From Leptolinea tardivitalis (GTDB lineage: Bacteria > Chloroflexota > Anaerolineae > Anaerolineales > Anaerolineaceae): a DNA stretch of 64,000 bases. The DNA is taken from contig NZ_BBYA01000014.1 of the NCBI RefSeq assembly GCF_001050275.1, positions 1 to 64,000 on the forward strand, read 5' to 3'. Below are positions 33,791-42,945 of this stretch, piece after piece; position 1 is the stretch's first letter, and every line of letters begins with the position of its first letter. The notes beneath the pieces were generated by a model that searched no databases, was not told where the DNA came from, and saw nothing but the letters and a program-made list of their open reading frames with translations. The position numbers were made by a program, and so were the translations under genes.

Positions 33791-35368
33791 GTGTTTGGTT
33801 TCATACCTGTAATAATTCTTCTCAGTGCCGCTATCGCTGTGGTTGTATTGAATTTCGTACCCAGAGGGCCGGGAATTGCCTGGTTGGTTGCAATTCTGGC
33901 GTCTGTAATTGCCTGGATTATTACTTTACTTTTCAAAAATAGGCTGCCTTTTAATCTCTCATTTCATTCGCTGGATTCTTTGGGAGCTGCTTACCTATTT
34001 CCATTTTTACAAATAGATATCATTTCCTGGCCAATTGCATTCATGATATGCGCCGTAACTATTTCTCTTTTGATTGTTTCTTCTGCAAGAATTGGTCGCG
34101 ATGCTGATTGCTGGGAATGGGCGGGTATTCTATTACTAGGCGCTCTTGGATATCTGGCAAGTCAGACTGGAAATTTGCTAACAGTTATTTTATTAATCGG
34201 AATTTTTGATATTGTTGATATCGGTTTTCTATCTTTTTCAGGAAAAACAAATGAAGAGTTTTCCTTCAATATTACAAATTCTGTGTGGCATTTTGTCAGT
34301 TTGATTTTATTGATTATTTCACTGGCATGGAACAGTTCATTGCCTGATGTTTCCGATGATTGGAAATCCATACAACCAGGACCGATGTATCTGATACTTG
34401 CCAGTTGCGTTATTCGAATGGTTATGTTGCCAATAAACAAAGTGACCGGTTCACCGCGTGAGACCAAGGAGGGTTTATTTATTTCCCGGATTTGTATGGA
34501 TATGTGCATTACCTTATCTGTATTGTTCAGGTTATCTGTTCCAACAAATAATACGGCCATTAAATCTGGTTTTCTGCTTTATCTTTTGGGTATTTCAATA
34601 TTTGCCATAATAGTCTTACTGATTGGAAAAACAAGCTCAAATGCGGCTGTTCTTAAAATTGTCTTTGCATGTATGATCATGAGTGAATTTTTATATGGGT
34701 TTTCTGCCTCTGGAATCCAGCTATTAATCTGCTCGATTGGGATTTTTTTAGTATTGGTTTTACAATACCCTGTAAATACGTTTTCCAAGATAGTAGGAGT
34801 ACTGGCTTTGGCCAGTTTTAGTGGATTGCCTTTTACTCCAAACAATACCGGTTATTCAGGTTTTACAGTAAAAGGACAAATACCCGGTATCATCTTTCTC
34901 ATACCTGCAACATTACTATTTTATTATTCGATAAAAAAGACACTTAAAAAAGAAAACTTTGAAAATCCAGAGGGAGAACGTTGGGCGGTATATCTTTCAC
35001 CTACCGGTCTTATCTTTCCAATAATTTCATCATGGATAATTCTTCTTCAATGGATGCCTGGTTTATTTAGACTCAATATAGTGATCCAACCAATCATTGT
35101 GACTGTGGCCGGTTTTGTCATTTTCTTTTTTGAAAGGATGAATCTTTTTAATTTTGAATCTGGTATAGCTTCTGGTAAGACCTTATATTTGAAACTTTTG
35201 GAAAAATCTCAATTTTCTCGCTTTAGTTTTTTCTCAGGATTTCAGAATAAACTATCTTTACCTATTTCGACAATCAACAATTTGTTAGAAGGTGATGGAG
35301 GTATTCTCTGGGCGATACTTTGTCTGGTATTGGTCATCACCATTCTACAAAGTCTGGGTATGTCATAA
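33791..35368 (+). CDS. Complex-I-antiporter-like membrane protein, degenerate (subunit A)
   Basis: A 525-residue protein with about 14 membrane helices that resembles the NuoL/M/N antiporter fold only loosely. Where the family has a Glu in helix 5 (FWE), the matching segment NLLTVILLIGIFDIVD has Asp. The usual KSAQxPFHxWLP stretch is represented by RMVMLPINK. Key proton-path residues are thus replaced. The start is GTG at 33791 with no clear Shine-Dalgarno, 19 bp after the dihydropyrimidinase. The stop is immediately followed by the ATG of the next gene. The assignment to this superfamily is an inference from length, helix pattern and neighbours. Confidence 0.55.
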   Translation: MFGFIPVIILLSAAIAVVVLNFVPRGPGIAWLVAILASVIAWIITLLFKNRLPFNLSFHSLDSLGAAYLFPFLQIDIISWPIAFMICAVTISLLIVSSARIGRDADCWEWAGILLLGALGYLASQTGNLLTVILLIGIFDIVDIGFLSFSGKTNEEFSFNITNSVWHFVSLILLIISLAWNSSLPDVSDDWKSIQPGPMYLILASCVIRMVMLPINKVTGSPRETKEGLFISRICMDMCITLSVLFRLSVPTNNTAIKSGFLLYLLGISIFAIIVLLIGKTSSNAAVLKIVFACMIMSEFLYGFSASGIQLLICSIGIFLVLVLQYPVNTFSKIVGVLALASFSGLPFTPNNTGYSGFTVKGQIPGIIFLIPATLLFYYSIKKTLKKENFENPEGERWAVYLSPTGLIFPIISSWIILLQWMPGLFRLNIVIQPIIVTVAGFVIFFFERMNLFNFESGIASGKTLYLKLLEKSQFSRFSFFSGFQNKLSLPISTINNLLEGDGGILWAILCLVLVITILQSLGMS

Positions 35369-35953
35369 ATGCTTCAGAATATTTCCATTATTGCCGTGTT
35401 ACTTATACTGGTTGCCACAACCATTGAGTTTGTATTAAACCAATGGAGATGGATTTCTATCGCCTGGGTATTCCAGGTTTTCTCAGTTTTCTGGTTAACA
35501 ACACTTTCATGGTCTTTCGCTGAAAGCGCAGTAAAACTAATTGGTGGTTGGATCGCCATCGCGATTGTTAGTTCCGTTCATCCAGATTCGATACTTGAAA
35601 AAGAGAATGAAACTATGACATCTGGCTTTGGGTTCCGATTTCTGGTCATCGCCATGATCTGGCTTCTAGCATTTTCAAGTTCATCCTTGATTCAAAACCT
35701 GATTCCTGCCAGAGTTGAAATACTCTGGGGAGGAATGCTCCTTTTGGGCAGTGGAATTATACAGGTCGGATTTTCACGAAATATTATCCGAACAATTATT
35801 GGATTAATCACATTTATCAGTGGCTTTGAAGTTATGTATGCCTCTATAGAAAGTTCTGTTTTAGTTTCAGGTGTACTTGCTTTTCTTACCATTGGTTTGG
35901 CCTGGTTGACCGTATATTTTCATTCAACCGAGGAAGAGTTGAGGGTTGAATGA
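35369..35953 (+). CDS. NuoK/HyfE-like small membrane subunit
   Basis: A 194-residue protein with six hydrophobic segments. The length and helix spacing match HyfE/NuoK-type subunits rather than the 100-residue NuoK alone. A conserved Glu appears in ISGFEVMYASIES. It starts directly after the stop of the previous gene and overlaps the next by four bases (ATGA), so the three are a translation-coupled membrane module. Confidence 0.5.
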   Translation: MLQNISIIAVLLILVATTIEFVLNQWRWISIAWVFQVFSVFWLTTLSWSFAESAVKLIGGWIAIAIVSSVHPDSILEKENETMTSGFGFRFLVIAMIWLLAFSSSSLIQNLIPARVEILWGGMLLLGSGIIQVGFSRNIIRTIIGLITFISGFEVMYASIESSVLVSGVLAFLTIGLAWLTVYFHSTEEELRVE

Positions 35954-37338
35954 GCGCTCCCATACTTTGGATTGGAATGCCTTTACTTGTTGCCATATTT
36001 CTGTGGACAATCCGAAAAGATGAAAGGCGTACATTAATCTGGGGTCTTGGATTTTCAATTTTCTTTTTCATATCAAGCAGCCTGGTTCCAATTGGCAAGC
36101 CCCTGATTAGAATTGGAGAATTTGTATTTCAATTTTCACCATCCATCTCCTTTTTAGGGAGAAGCTTTACTCTACGAAATGGAGATCTGATATATACATC
36201 ATTAATTTATGTCATTCTCTTCTTCTTTATATCGATGGCATTCATTATTGATGTTCCTGTAAAATTCGTGCCGCTTAGTTTTTTCCTGACTGGTCTTTTT
36301 ATTGGTGCGTTATCGGTTCAACCTTTTCTTTATGCAGCATTATTATTGGAGATTTGTGTCATTTTATCTGTAGTTCTATTAACTTCTTACGGAAAATTAC
36401 CCTCTAATGGAGTGATGCGGTTTCTCATTTTTCAATCTATTGCGATGCCGTTTATGCTTATTTCTGGTTGGGTTTTGTCTGCCATTGAAGCCAATCCAAC
36501 AGAAACAAGACTAATATTCCAGGCTTTAGTATTACTTGGGCTTGGATTTTCATTTTGGTTGGGAGTTTTCCCATTTAACGCCTGGATGACACAGATATCA
36601 GAAGAAAAACCTCCATTTGAGGTTGGGTTCGTTCTTCTACTCTTTAATACGGCAACATTAATTTTGATCATTCGGTATCTAGACGGATTTGTTTGGTTAA
36701 GAGATGATGCCAGAATATTTATTGTCTTACGTTTCATAGGCATACTATTATTGGCCAGCAGTTCCTTATTTTTCTTTTTTGAGAAAAATATCTATCGAAC
36801 TACAGCTTACCTGATCTCTTTTGAAACTGGATTATCTCTAATATCATTGAGCCTCAATGATACAGGTGGTTGGAATGCCTTTGTACTCATGATCCTCCCA
36901 AGAATAATGGCTATTTCCTTATGGTCTGTTTTATTAACCTTTATTCAACAATTGGAAGAAAACAATACGGAGAAACAGGCTTTATCCATACACCCTGCAA
37001 TGATTTTTGGTTTCTTTTTATCAACATTTTCTATTGCAGGAATACCTGTCTTACCCGCGTTTTACTCTAGACTTTCATTATTTGAATCACTGGCAAAAAA
37101 AGATTTTACTGCTATGATTTGGGTAACAATTTGTATCCTTGTTTTCCTGCTAAGCTCAATACGTTTCATAAGAAAAATTCAAAAGTTGTATTCTCCAAGA
37201 ATAGATGTACAAATTTCCCGCACTGAAAAATTGTATTTATATGGATGGAATTTGTTATTTCTGTTAATTGGTGTATTTCCTCTTCCACTATATAAAACAT
37301 TGCTCTCAATGCTTCAGGCTTTCCCAAATCTAAAATAA
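35950..37338 (+). CDS. NuoN/NuoM-like membrane protein, degenerate (subunit C)
   Basis: A 462-residue protein with about 14 helices. The helix-5 Glu of the antiporter family is present (LLLEICVIL, E134), and FPFNAW (207-212) corresponds to the PFHxW motif. The Lys of helix 7/8 (LLKMGGY in NuoM) is not found: the segment reads LLLFNTATLILII. A full proton path is doubtful. No NADH-, hydrogenase- or formate-type catalytic subunit is encoded nearby, so the module may couple to another partner or act as a stand-alone ion channel or transporter. Confidence 0.6.
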   Translation: MSAPILWIGMPLLVAIFLWTIRKDERRTLIWGLGFSIFFFISSSLVPIGKPLIRIGEFVFQFSPSISFLGRSFTLRNGDLIYTSLIYVILFFFISMAFIIDVPVKFVPLSFFLTGLFIGALSVQPFLYAALLLEICVILSVVLLTSYGKLPSNGVMRFLIFQSIAMPFMLISGWVLSAIEANPTETRLIFQALVLLGLGFSFWLGVFPFNAWMTQISEEKPPFEVGFVLLLFNTATLILIIRYLDGFVWLRDDARIFIVLRFIGILLLASSSLFFFFEKNIYRTTAYLISFETGLSLISLSLNDTGGWNAFVLMILPRIMAISLWSVLLTFIQQLEENNTEKQALSIHPAMIFGFFLSTFSIAGIPVLPAFYSRLSLFESLAKKDFTAMIWVTICILVFLLSSIRFIRKIQKLYSPRIDVQISRTEKLYLYGWNLLFLLIGVFPLPLYKTLLSMLQAFPNLK

Positions 37339-37352
37339 CGATAATATCCGGA

Positions 37353-37361
37353 TGGTATAAT
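37353..37361 (+). promoter_or_regulatory. Extended -10 promoter for the coiled-coil/selB operon
   Basis: TGGTATAAT gives the TGn extension plus a perfect TATAAT. It lies 30 bases before the ATG of the coiled-coil gene. No strong -35 is seen, as allowed for extended -10 promoters. Confidence 0.6.
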
Positions 37362-37390
37362 TTTTTCGAGACCATCAAGAAGGGTTCATT

Positions 37391-38569
37391 ATGGATTTAG
37401 AGCAACTAAACAAAAAAATCGAATGGCTTGATGAAGAACGTCGAAAAGATAAAACAACAATTGCCATGTTGATAGATCGTCTGACTTCATTGGAAGCCAG
37501 TATTGTTAGTGCTTCGCAGGAAGTAAAAACTATTCAAACTGAAACGAGCCGGATTACTTCTCTTACCGGAAAATTTGAACAAATTGATTCCGCTATCAGT
37601 ACATTAAGAATAGAGCTGACAAAAAATATCGAATTAATTGACAAAGCAAGAATTGATCAAAATCGCGAAATTGAGAAGACAAGATCAAAAGAAATTGATA
37701 CGATAAATAAAAATCTCGCAGAACTTCGAAAAAATTTGGAAGCAATCAACGAAATAAGAAGAAATTTACAGGTAAGGCAAGAGGAAGAGTTCAGATTAAA
37801 CCGATTGTTGGGTGAAACCGATAAGAAAATTGCAGATATTTCACATGGTGATGAAGAATATAAACGAACGCTTCGCCTTTTAGAAGAAGGAAGAAGACAG
37901 GATTCAAAACGTCTTTCTGATCTCCTGGGTGAAGTAACTGCCATAAGAAAACGTCAGGATGAACAACGCGGTAAAGTTGATATGACAACTGATTCCGTTC
38001 GAAAACTAGAAATGCGCGTAGCTGAATTATTAACGGCAGAAACAGAACGTAGACAAATTGTAAACGCGTTTATCGAAAAACAATCTTTGCAACAGGTAGA
38101 GCGGGATCGAACTTGGAAAGAATGGCAGGATAGATTCTCAGCTTTTGAAAAACAAACTACGACGATTGATACTCAATTACAGACTCTTGAAGCCATGCAA
38201 CGAGCCGTAAAACGATCTCAAGATACATTTGATGATATTACACAAAAGTTTGATCGAAGAATAAATGAAATCACTGAAATGTCTCGGATAAATGAAGACA
38301 GGTTCCGGCAGGAGTGGAGCGGCTTCAAAAATGATGATCAAAAACGGTGGACGAATTATTCATTAAGCCAGGAAGAACAATTTAGAGAATTGATGCGTCA
38401 ATTAGAAAAATATCAAGAACGCATTGTTAAACTGGAAGACCTATCAGCTGATATCAATGACATGATTACTCAGATCAATGAAGAAACACAGAAACGTCTT
38501 CAAGCCCTGGTATTAATGAGCCATTCCTGGGCAGAAGAATTCAATCAGGTCTCCAAAACCAACGGATAA
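37391..38569 (+). CDS. Long coiled-coil protein of unknown function
   Basis: A 392-residue hydrophilic protein that is nearly all heptad-repeat helix (Glu, Lys, Arg, Gln, Leu and Ile rich), with no membrane helix, signal peptide or ATPase motif. The conserved-looking C-terminal end is LSADINDMITQINEETQKRLQALVLMSHSWAEEF. It may be a scaffold or filament. It has its own promoter and an AGAAGGG Shine-Dalgarno, and selB follows after 2 bases, so the two are co-transcribed; a functional link is not known. Confidence 0.7.
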   Translation: MDLEQLNKKIEWLDEERRKDKTTIAMLIDRLTSLEASIVSASQEVKTIQTETSRITSLTGKFEQIDSAISTLRIELTKNIELIDKARIDQNREIEKTRSKEIDTINKNLAELRKNLEAINEIRRNLQVRQEEEFRLNRLLGETDKKIADISHGDEEYKRTLRLLEEGRRQDSKRLSDLLGEVTAIRKRQDEQRGKVDMTTDSVRKLEMRVAELLTAETERRQIVNAFIEKQSLQQVERDRTWKEWQDRFSAFEKQTTTIDTQLQTLEAMQRAVKRSQDTFDDITQKFDRRINEITEMSRINEDRFRQEWSGFKNDDQKRWTNYSLSQEEQFRELMRQLEKYQERIVKLEDLSADINDMITQINEETQKRLQALVLMSHSWAEEFNQVSKTNG

Positions 38570-38571
38570 TC

Positions 38572-40482
38572 ATGAAAGTTATCGGTACAGCCGGACATGT
38601 TGATCATGGGAAATCAACACTTGTTTCGGTTTTAACGGGCATGGATCCTGATCGATTAAAAGAAGAAAAAACCAGGCAAATGACCATTGATCTGGGATTT
38701 GCCTGGATGAATCTACCCAGCGGCGAAACCATCGGATTTGTTGACGTTCCTGGACATATTGATTTTGTAGATAATATGATTTCTGGTGTTGGGGGGATTG
38801 ATGCCGTTGTTTTGGTTATTGCGGCTGATGAAGGCGTTATGCCTCAGACACGGGAACATCTGGAAATCCTTGACTTGTTAGCTATTAATTATGGTGTCAT
38901 AGCATTAACAAAGTGTGATCTGGTAACAGATAATGAATGGTTGGAAATAGTCACCGAGGACATTCGGAAATCGGTGAAAAATACATTTCTGGAATCCTCA
39001 CCCATCATTCCAATTTCTGCAAAAACAAAGGCTGGAATTCCAGAATTGATCGAAGCTATAGAAAATGTTATTTCAGGTATTAAGAATAGGCGAGACATTT
39101 CCAGGCCACGGTTAAGCGTTGATAGAGTTTTTACGATAAAAGGATTTGGCACCGTAGTTACTGGAACATTAATGGATGGAATGTTACACACGGGTGATGA
39201 AATTTGCATTCTACCCAAAGGAATCATCAGCCGCATCCGGGGTCTTCAATCCTTGAAGAGAAACGTTGATCAGGTTTTCCCTGGGTCACGAGTGGCAATC
39301 AACATTCAGGGAATTGATGCTTCCACCGTAGAGAGAGGTGACATGATTACTGGGGGGCAAGCCAGTAGACCTTCTAAGCGGATTGATGCACATGTAACTG
39401 TATTGAGCGAATCCTTAAAAAGTTTGAAACATAACGATCAAGTGAAAGTCCATCTCTTTGCTGCATCAAGAATGGGGCGCATCAGGTTACTGGGTGCTGA
39501 AGAAATTAATCCAGGAAGCGAAGGATATATTCAAATTGAATTCTCTGATCCAATTCCTGTTGAAATTGGAGATCGCATAATTCTACGGAATCCATCACTG
39601 TCTTTGACTATAGGCGGGGGAGAAATAATGCGTGTGGATGTTCCACAAAAATATAAACGTTTTGACGAAAACAACCTAAAAACACTGGCAAGAATATTCC
39701 ATGGAACATTGGATGAAAAAATTTTGGGAATTGCAGACCAGAACTTCATATTTTCTACGAAAGATTTGTACGCAAGAATTCCAGAATCTCCTGAAATCAT
39801 AAGAATAGAAATAGAAAGACTCATAGATTCTAGGAAAATTATTGATTTATTAAGCAAAGAAACAAATTTTGATAAAAAGGCATTTATTACTACAGAGAAT
39901 TGGACAGAATTTAGGAAAAAAATGATGAATCTATTGGATGGATATCACACTAAAAATCCAATGTCTGATGGAATATCAAAAATTGAGCTGCAACAGTCCC
40001 TTAAAATCAATAAAGATTTATTAGAAATTCTTTTAAATCATGCTCTATATTTAAAACTGATTATTAAAAAAAATGAACATCTCCAGCTTCCCAACTATTC
40101 AATTCAATTCTCTGCAGACCAAATTGGAAAGATTGAGGAATTATTCAAAATCTGGGATCAACGTCCGTATAAACCGCCAGATGAAATGGAAATAACTGAG
40201 GTTGTTGGGAAGAAAGTATTCAATGCTTTGGTGGCAGATGGAAAAATAATCCGGGTTTCAACTGATATCTATTTCAGAGATTCTGAAATAGAAAAGATGA
40301 CGAATTTTGTAATACAGACTATATCAAAAAAGAACGAGATAACAGTTGCCGAATTTCGAGACTATTTCAAATCCACCCGCAAGTATGCATTGGCTTTTCT
40401 TGAATATTTGGACAGATCGGGGGTGACACTCCGTGACGGCGATGTTCGCAGGTTGGGGAAAATCAATAAACTACCAGGATAA
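38572..40482 (+). CDS. selB: Selenocysteine-specific elongation factor SelB
   Basis: SelB delivers Sec-tRNA to UGA codons that have a SECIS element. The 636-residue protein starts with the GTPase domain (G1 GTAGHVDHGKST, residues 6-17; G3 DVPGHIDF; G4 TKCD) and goes on to the EF-Tu-like domains with DRVFTIKGFGTVVTGTL. The C-terminal third consists of winged helices that bind SECIS (residues about 380-636). Its presence implies that this organism makes selenoproteins. No selA, selC or selD is seen in the window. Its 3' end overlaps the convergent rsmI gene by 20 bases. Confidence 0.95.
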   Translation: MKVIGTAGHVDHGKSTLVSVLTGMDPDRLKEEKTRQMTIDLGFAWMNLPSGETIGFVDVPGHIDFVDNMISGVGGIDAVVLVIAADEGVMPQTREHLEILDLLAINYGVIALTKCDLVTDNEWLEIVTEDIRKSVKNTFLESSPIIPISAKTKAGIPELIEAIENVISGIKNRRDISRPRLSVDRVFTIKGFGTVVTGTLMDGMLHTGDEICILPKGIISRIRGLQSLKRNVDQVFPGSRVAINIQGIDASTVERGDMITGGQASRPSKRIDAHVTVLSESLKSLKHNDQVKVHLFAASRMGRIRLLGAEEINPGSEGYIQIEFSDPIPVEIGDRIILRNPSLSLTIGGGEIMRVDVPQKYKRFDENNLKTLARIFHGTLDEKILGIADQNFIFSTKDLYARIPESPEIIRIEIERLIDSRKIIDLLSKETNFDKKAFITTENWTEFRKKMMNLLDGYHTKNPMSDGISKIELQQSLKINKDLLEILLNHALYLKLIIKKNEHLQLPNYSIQFSADQIGKIEELFKIWDQRPYKPPDEMEITEVVGKKVFNALVADGKIIRVSTDIYFRDSEIEKMTNFVIQTISKKNEITVAEFRDYFKSTRKYALAFLEYLDRSGVTLRDGDVRRLGKINKLPG

Positions 40483-41146
40483 ATTCTGCCTTTTTACCGC
40501 CAGCCTGTTTGTATATCTCCCCCAGATTTCCACGATAAATGATTTCTCCGGGTAACGTAAGATCGCAAGCCAACACAGCACGTTTTCCTGATCCAAATGC
40601 TTTTATGGAATCCTTCAAGACCGTGTCCATTCGATAGGGGGTGTCCATAAGAACGATTGGAATATGCATTTTTCGAATGTATTCCAACATGGCTACTCGT
40701 TCTTCTGGCTGTCGAGGCAAGAAACCGGCAAAGTAAAATTTTGTAAGAGGCAGGTCCAGAATTGATAATGTTGCCATAAGCGATGATGCACCTGGAACAG
40801 GCACTACCTTTGCTCCTATTCCTATAGCTCTCTCAATTAATCTCGCCCCAGGATCAGAAAAGACGGGGGTTCCACAATCTGTGATAAGCGCTATCGAAGC
40901 ACCACATAACAATTTTTCCTGAACAAGGTCACCAGCGCGACTTTCGTTATGTTCACTTGCTTCAATCCATTCTTTCACATCAATTCCAATACTTTTTGCC
41001 AGTCTGGATCCGATTTTTCGATCTTCGCAAATAACGGCATCGGCTTCTCGCAGAATATCAATGGCTCGAAGGGTTATATCACGCGGATTTCCAATGGGAG
41101 TAGCCACAATATACAAAATTCCCAGCTTTATATTTCGAAGATCCAT
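40463..41146 (-). CDS. rsmI: 16S rRNA (cytidine-1402-2'-O)-methyltransferase RsmI, short form
   Basis: A 227-residue SAM-dependent enzyme of the tetrapyrrole-methylase fold that methylates C1402 in the decoding centre. ILYIVATPIGNPRDITLRAIDIL, CEDRK, SEHNE, ALITDCGTPVFSDPGARLI and VPVPGASSLMATLSI are diagnostic. It ends right after the methyltransferase core (FILVVY) and lacks the roughly 50-residue C-terminal domain of E. coli RsmI. ATG at 41146 is chosen; a TTG at 41158 would add four residues. It follows the metal-permease gene on the same strand and converges with selB. Confidence 0.9.
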   Translation of the reverse strand: MDLRNIKLGILYIVATPIGNPRDITLRAIDILREADAVICEDRKIGSRLAKSIGIDVKEWIEASEHNESRAGDLVQEKLLCGASIALITDCGTPVFSDPGARLIERAIGIGAKVVPVPGASSLMATLSILDLPLTKFYFAGFLPRQPEERVAMLEYIRKMHIPIVLMDTPYRMDTVLKDSIKAFGSGKRAVLACDLTLPGEIIYRGNLGEIYKQAGGKKAEFILVVY

Positions 41147-41163
41147 AATGATATCCAATCAGG

Positions 41164-41994
41164 TTAAGATACCCGAAGAATTCCCTTCCTCGGTGAGAAT
41201 AAATAGGAAAAGATAAAGATCAACGTCGAAACAAGAACGATCGCAGAACCTGATGCAATGCTTACATAATAACTTATGTATAAACCCAAAACACTGGATA
41301 ACACCCCGATCCCGGCTGAAACCAACATCATACGTGAAAGTCGATTGGTAAGGAGAAAAGCGGAAGCCGCCGGAGTGACGAGCATCGCGGCCACCAGACC
41401 AATCCCTACAGTTTGAAGAGAGGTAACAATAGTAAGAGAAATTAGGATAAGAAGTAATGTTCTTAATTGTTCAGCTGGTAATTTAAGTGTTGTAGCAAGA
41501 ACAGGATCAAAGGAAATGATCTTGAATGGTCGATAAAAAACCAGAACAAGCATAATTATTACAAAAGCCAGAATGGAAATTTGAATAAGGTCTGATGAGC
41601 TAACGCCCAAAACATCGCCAAATAAGATGTGGCTAAGATCGACTGCATATGTCCGAATGGTGCTTATGATGGCAATACCCAAAGCCAAAGCAGCAGAAAA
41701 CAACACACCAATGGCTGTATCTTCACGTATGGTGCCATGTTTTGAAAAGAAGCCAATTGCAAGAGCAACCAGAATGGAGGCGACAAGTGCTCCTATCATA
41801 AGGTTGCCACCAAAAAGATACGCAATGGCAATGCCGGGCAGAATGGCATGGGCCAGAGCATCACCCAGAAAAGCCATGGATCGTAAAACAACATAACAGC
41901 CAATTATTGAACAGACCAAACCTACAATCACAGCCGCCAATAAACCGCGTTGCATGAATTCATACATCAAAGGTTGAGTAATCCATGTGATCAT
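41164..41994 (-). CDS. Metal ABC transporter permease (ZnuB/MntB family)
   Basis: A 276-residue ABC-3 family permease with about eight helices. LRSMAFLGDALAHAILPGIAIAYLFG (about residues 35-60) is the family hallmark. Zn, Mn or Fe import is expected. The frame opens at 42030, but ATG at 41994 overlaps the ATPase stop by four bases and gives the natural N-terminus. No substrate-binding protein is encoded alongside. Confidence 0.9.
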   Translation of the reverse strand: MITWITQPLMYEFMQRGLLAAVIVGLVCSIIGCYVVLRSMAFLGDALAHAILPGIAIAYLFGGNLMIGALVASILVALAIGFFSKHGTIREDTAIGVLFSAALALGIAIISTIRTYAVDLSHILFGDVLGVSSSDLIQISILAFVIIMLVLVFYRPFKIISFDPVLATTLKLPAEQLRTLLLILISLTIVTSLQTVGIGLVAAMLVTPAASAFLLTNRLSRMMLVSAGIGVLSSVLGLYISYYVSIASGSAIVLVSTLIFIFSYLFSPRKGILRVS

Positions 41995-42812
41995 AGGTGG
42001 TTCACCTCGGTCGAATCGGGTGGACAACAATGATCAACCAGTGCTGCACCATCCAACATGAATAGTTGCTCACCAAAGGCGGCTGCCAGATGTTCGCGTT
42101 TCATCACCTCGGCAGGTTTCCCATAGGCAATTAAGCGATGCCTGAGCAATACAATGGCTTCAAATCTTGTAGCGGCCATGTTTAGATCGTGTGTTGAAAC
42201 CATCACAGTAACCTGTTGTTTTTTTAATTCATCAAGAAGTTCAAAAGTCGCCTCTTGAGTTGATAAATCCACTCCATTAAATGGTTCATCCATCAAAAGA
42301 ATATGCGGCTCTTGCGCAATTGCACGAGCAAGAAACACCCTCTGCAATTGACCGCCGGAAAGTTCATTCAAAGACGAATTCGCTAATTTTTGAATTCCCA
42401 AACGTTTCATGGCAATACGGACAATTTCGCGGTCATTTTGTGATGGTTTTCTAATAAGACCATAGTGTCGATAGCGACCCATCATAATGACTTCCTGAAC
42501 CGTAACTGGAAAGCGGAGATCCACCTCTTCCCTTTGTGGAACATATGCCACACAATAGGCATCATCCCCCAGTGGTTGGGAATGAATTTGAATCGTACCC
42601 GTATCTGGATGGATTAATCCAACCAGCAATTTAAACAGGGTAGATTTTCCGGCGCCATTAGGTCCCACAACAGCTACCTGTAAACCATGTGGAACAGAAA
42701 GCGATACATGATCTAATGCCGGTCTGTTATTATAGATGACTGATACATCTGAAATATCAATTCTTGCCGGTATTTCTGAAAAAATACCCTCTTTTAATTC
42801 CTGGTTTCCCAT
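41991..42812 (-). CDS. Metal ABC transporter ATPase (ZnuC/MntA-like)
   Basis: A 273-residue ATPase with Walker A GPNGAGKST, Q-loop AYVPQREEVD, signature LSGGQLQR, Walker B ILLMDEPFNGVD and the switch His in VSTHDLN. The QREEVDxxFPVTVxExVMMGRY stretch is typical of Mn/Zn importers. The C-terminus has VDHCCPP, a Cys-Cys pair that could respond to metal. It is the first gene of the unit and lies behind a Fur-type box. Confidence 0.92.
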   Translation of the reverse strand: MGNQELKEGIFSEIPARIDISDVSVIYNNRPALDHVSLSVPHGLQVAVVGPNGAGKSTLFKLLVGLIHPDTGTIQIHSQPLGDDAYCVAYVPQREEVDLRFPVTVQEVIMMGRYRHYGLIRKPSQNDREIVRIAMKRLGIQKLANSSLNELSGGQLQRVFLARAIAQEPHILLMDEPFNGVDLSTQEATFELLDELKKQQVTVMVSTHDLNMAATRFEAIVLLRHRLIAYGKPAEVMKREHLAAAFGEQLFMLDGAALVDHCCPPDSTEVNHL

Positions 42813-42865
42813 TGCAATCCAGTACCTTACAGGTAATTGTCAAACCTGATTTTTTTTTGTAATTG

Positions 42866-42884
42866 AAAAACATTATCATTATCA
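42866..42884 (-). promoter_or_regulatory. Fur/Zur/MntR-type box before the metal transporter
   Basis: Read on the minus strand the site is TGATAATGATAATGTTTTT, with two full GATAAT hexamers of the Fur consensus GATAATGATAATCATTATC. It is about 54 bp upstream of the ATPase start, so metal-dependent repression is expected. Which metal is unknown. Confidence 0.65.
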
Positions 42885-42945
42885 ATAAAAGAGATTTCTT
42901 GTCAAGAGTTTGATAAAATATTCTTTTTGAAGATTGGGACCAACC

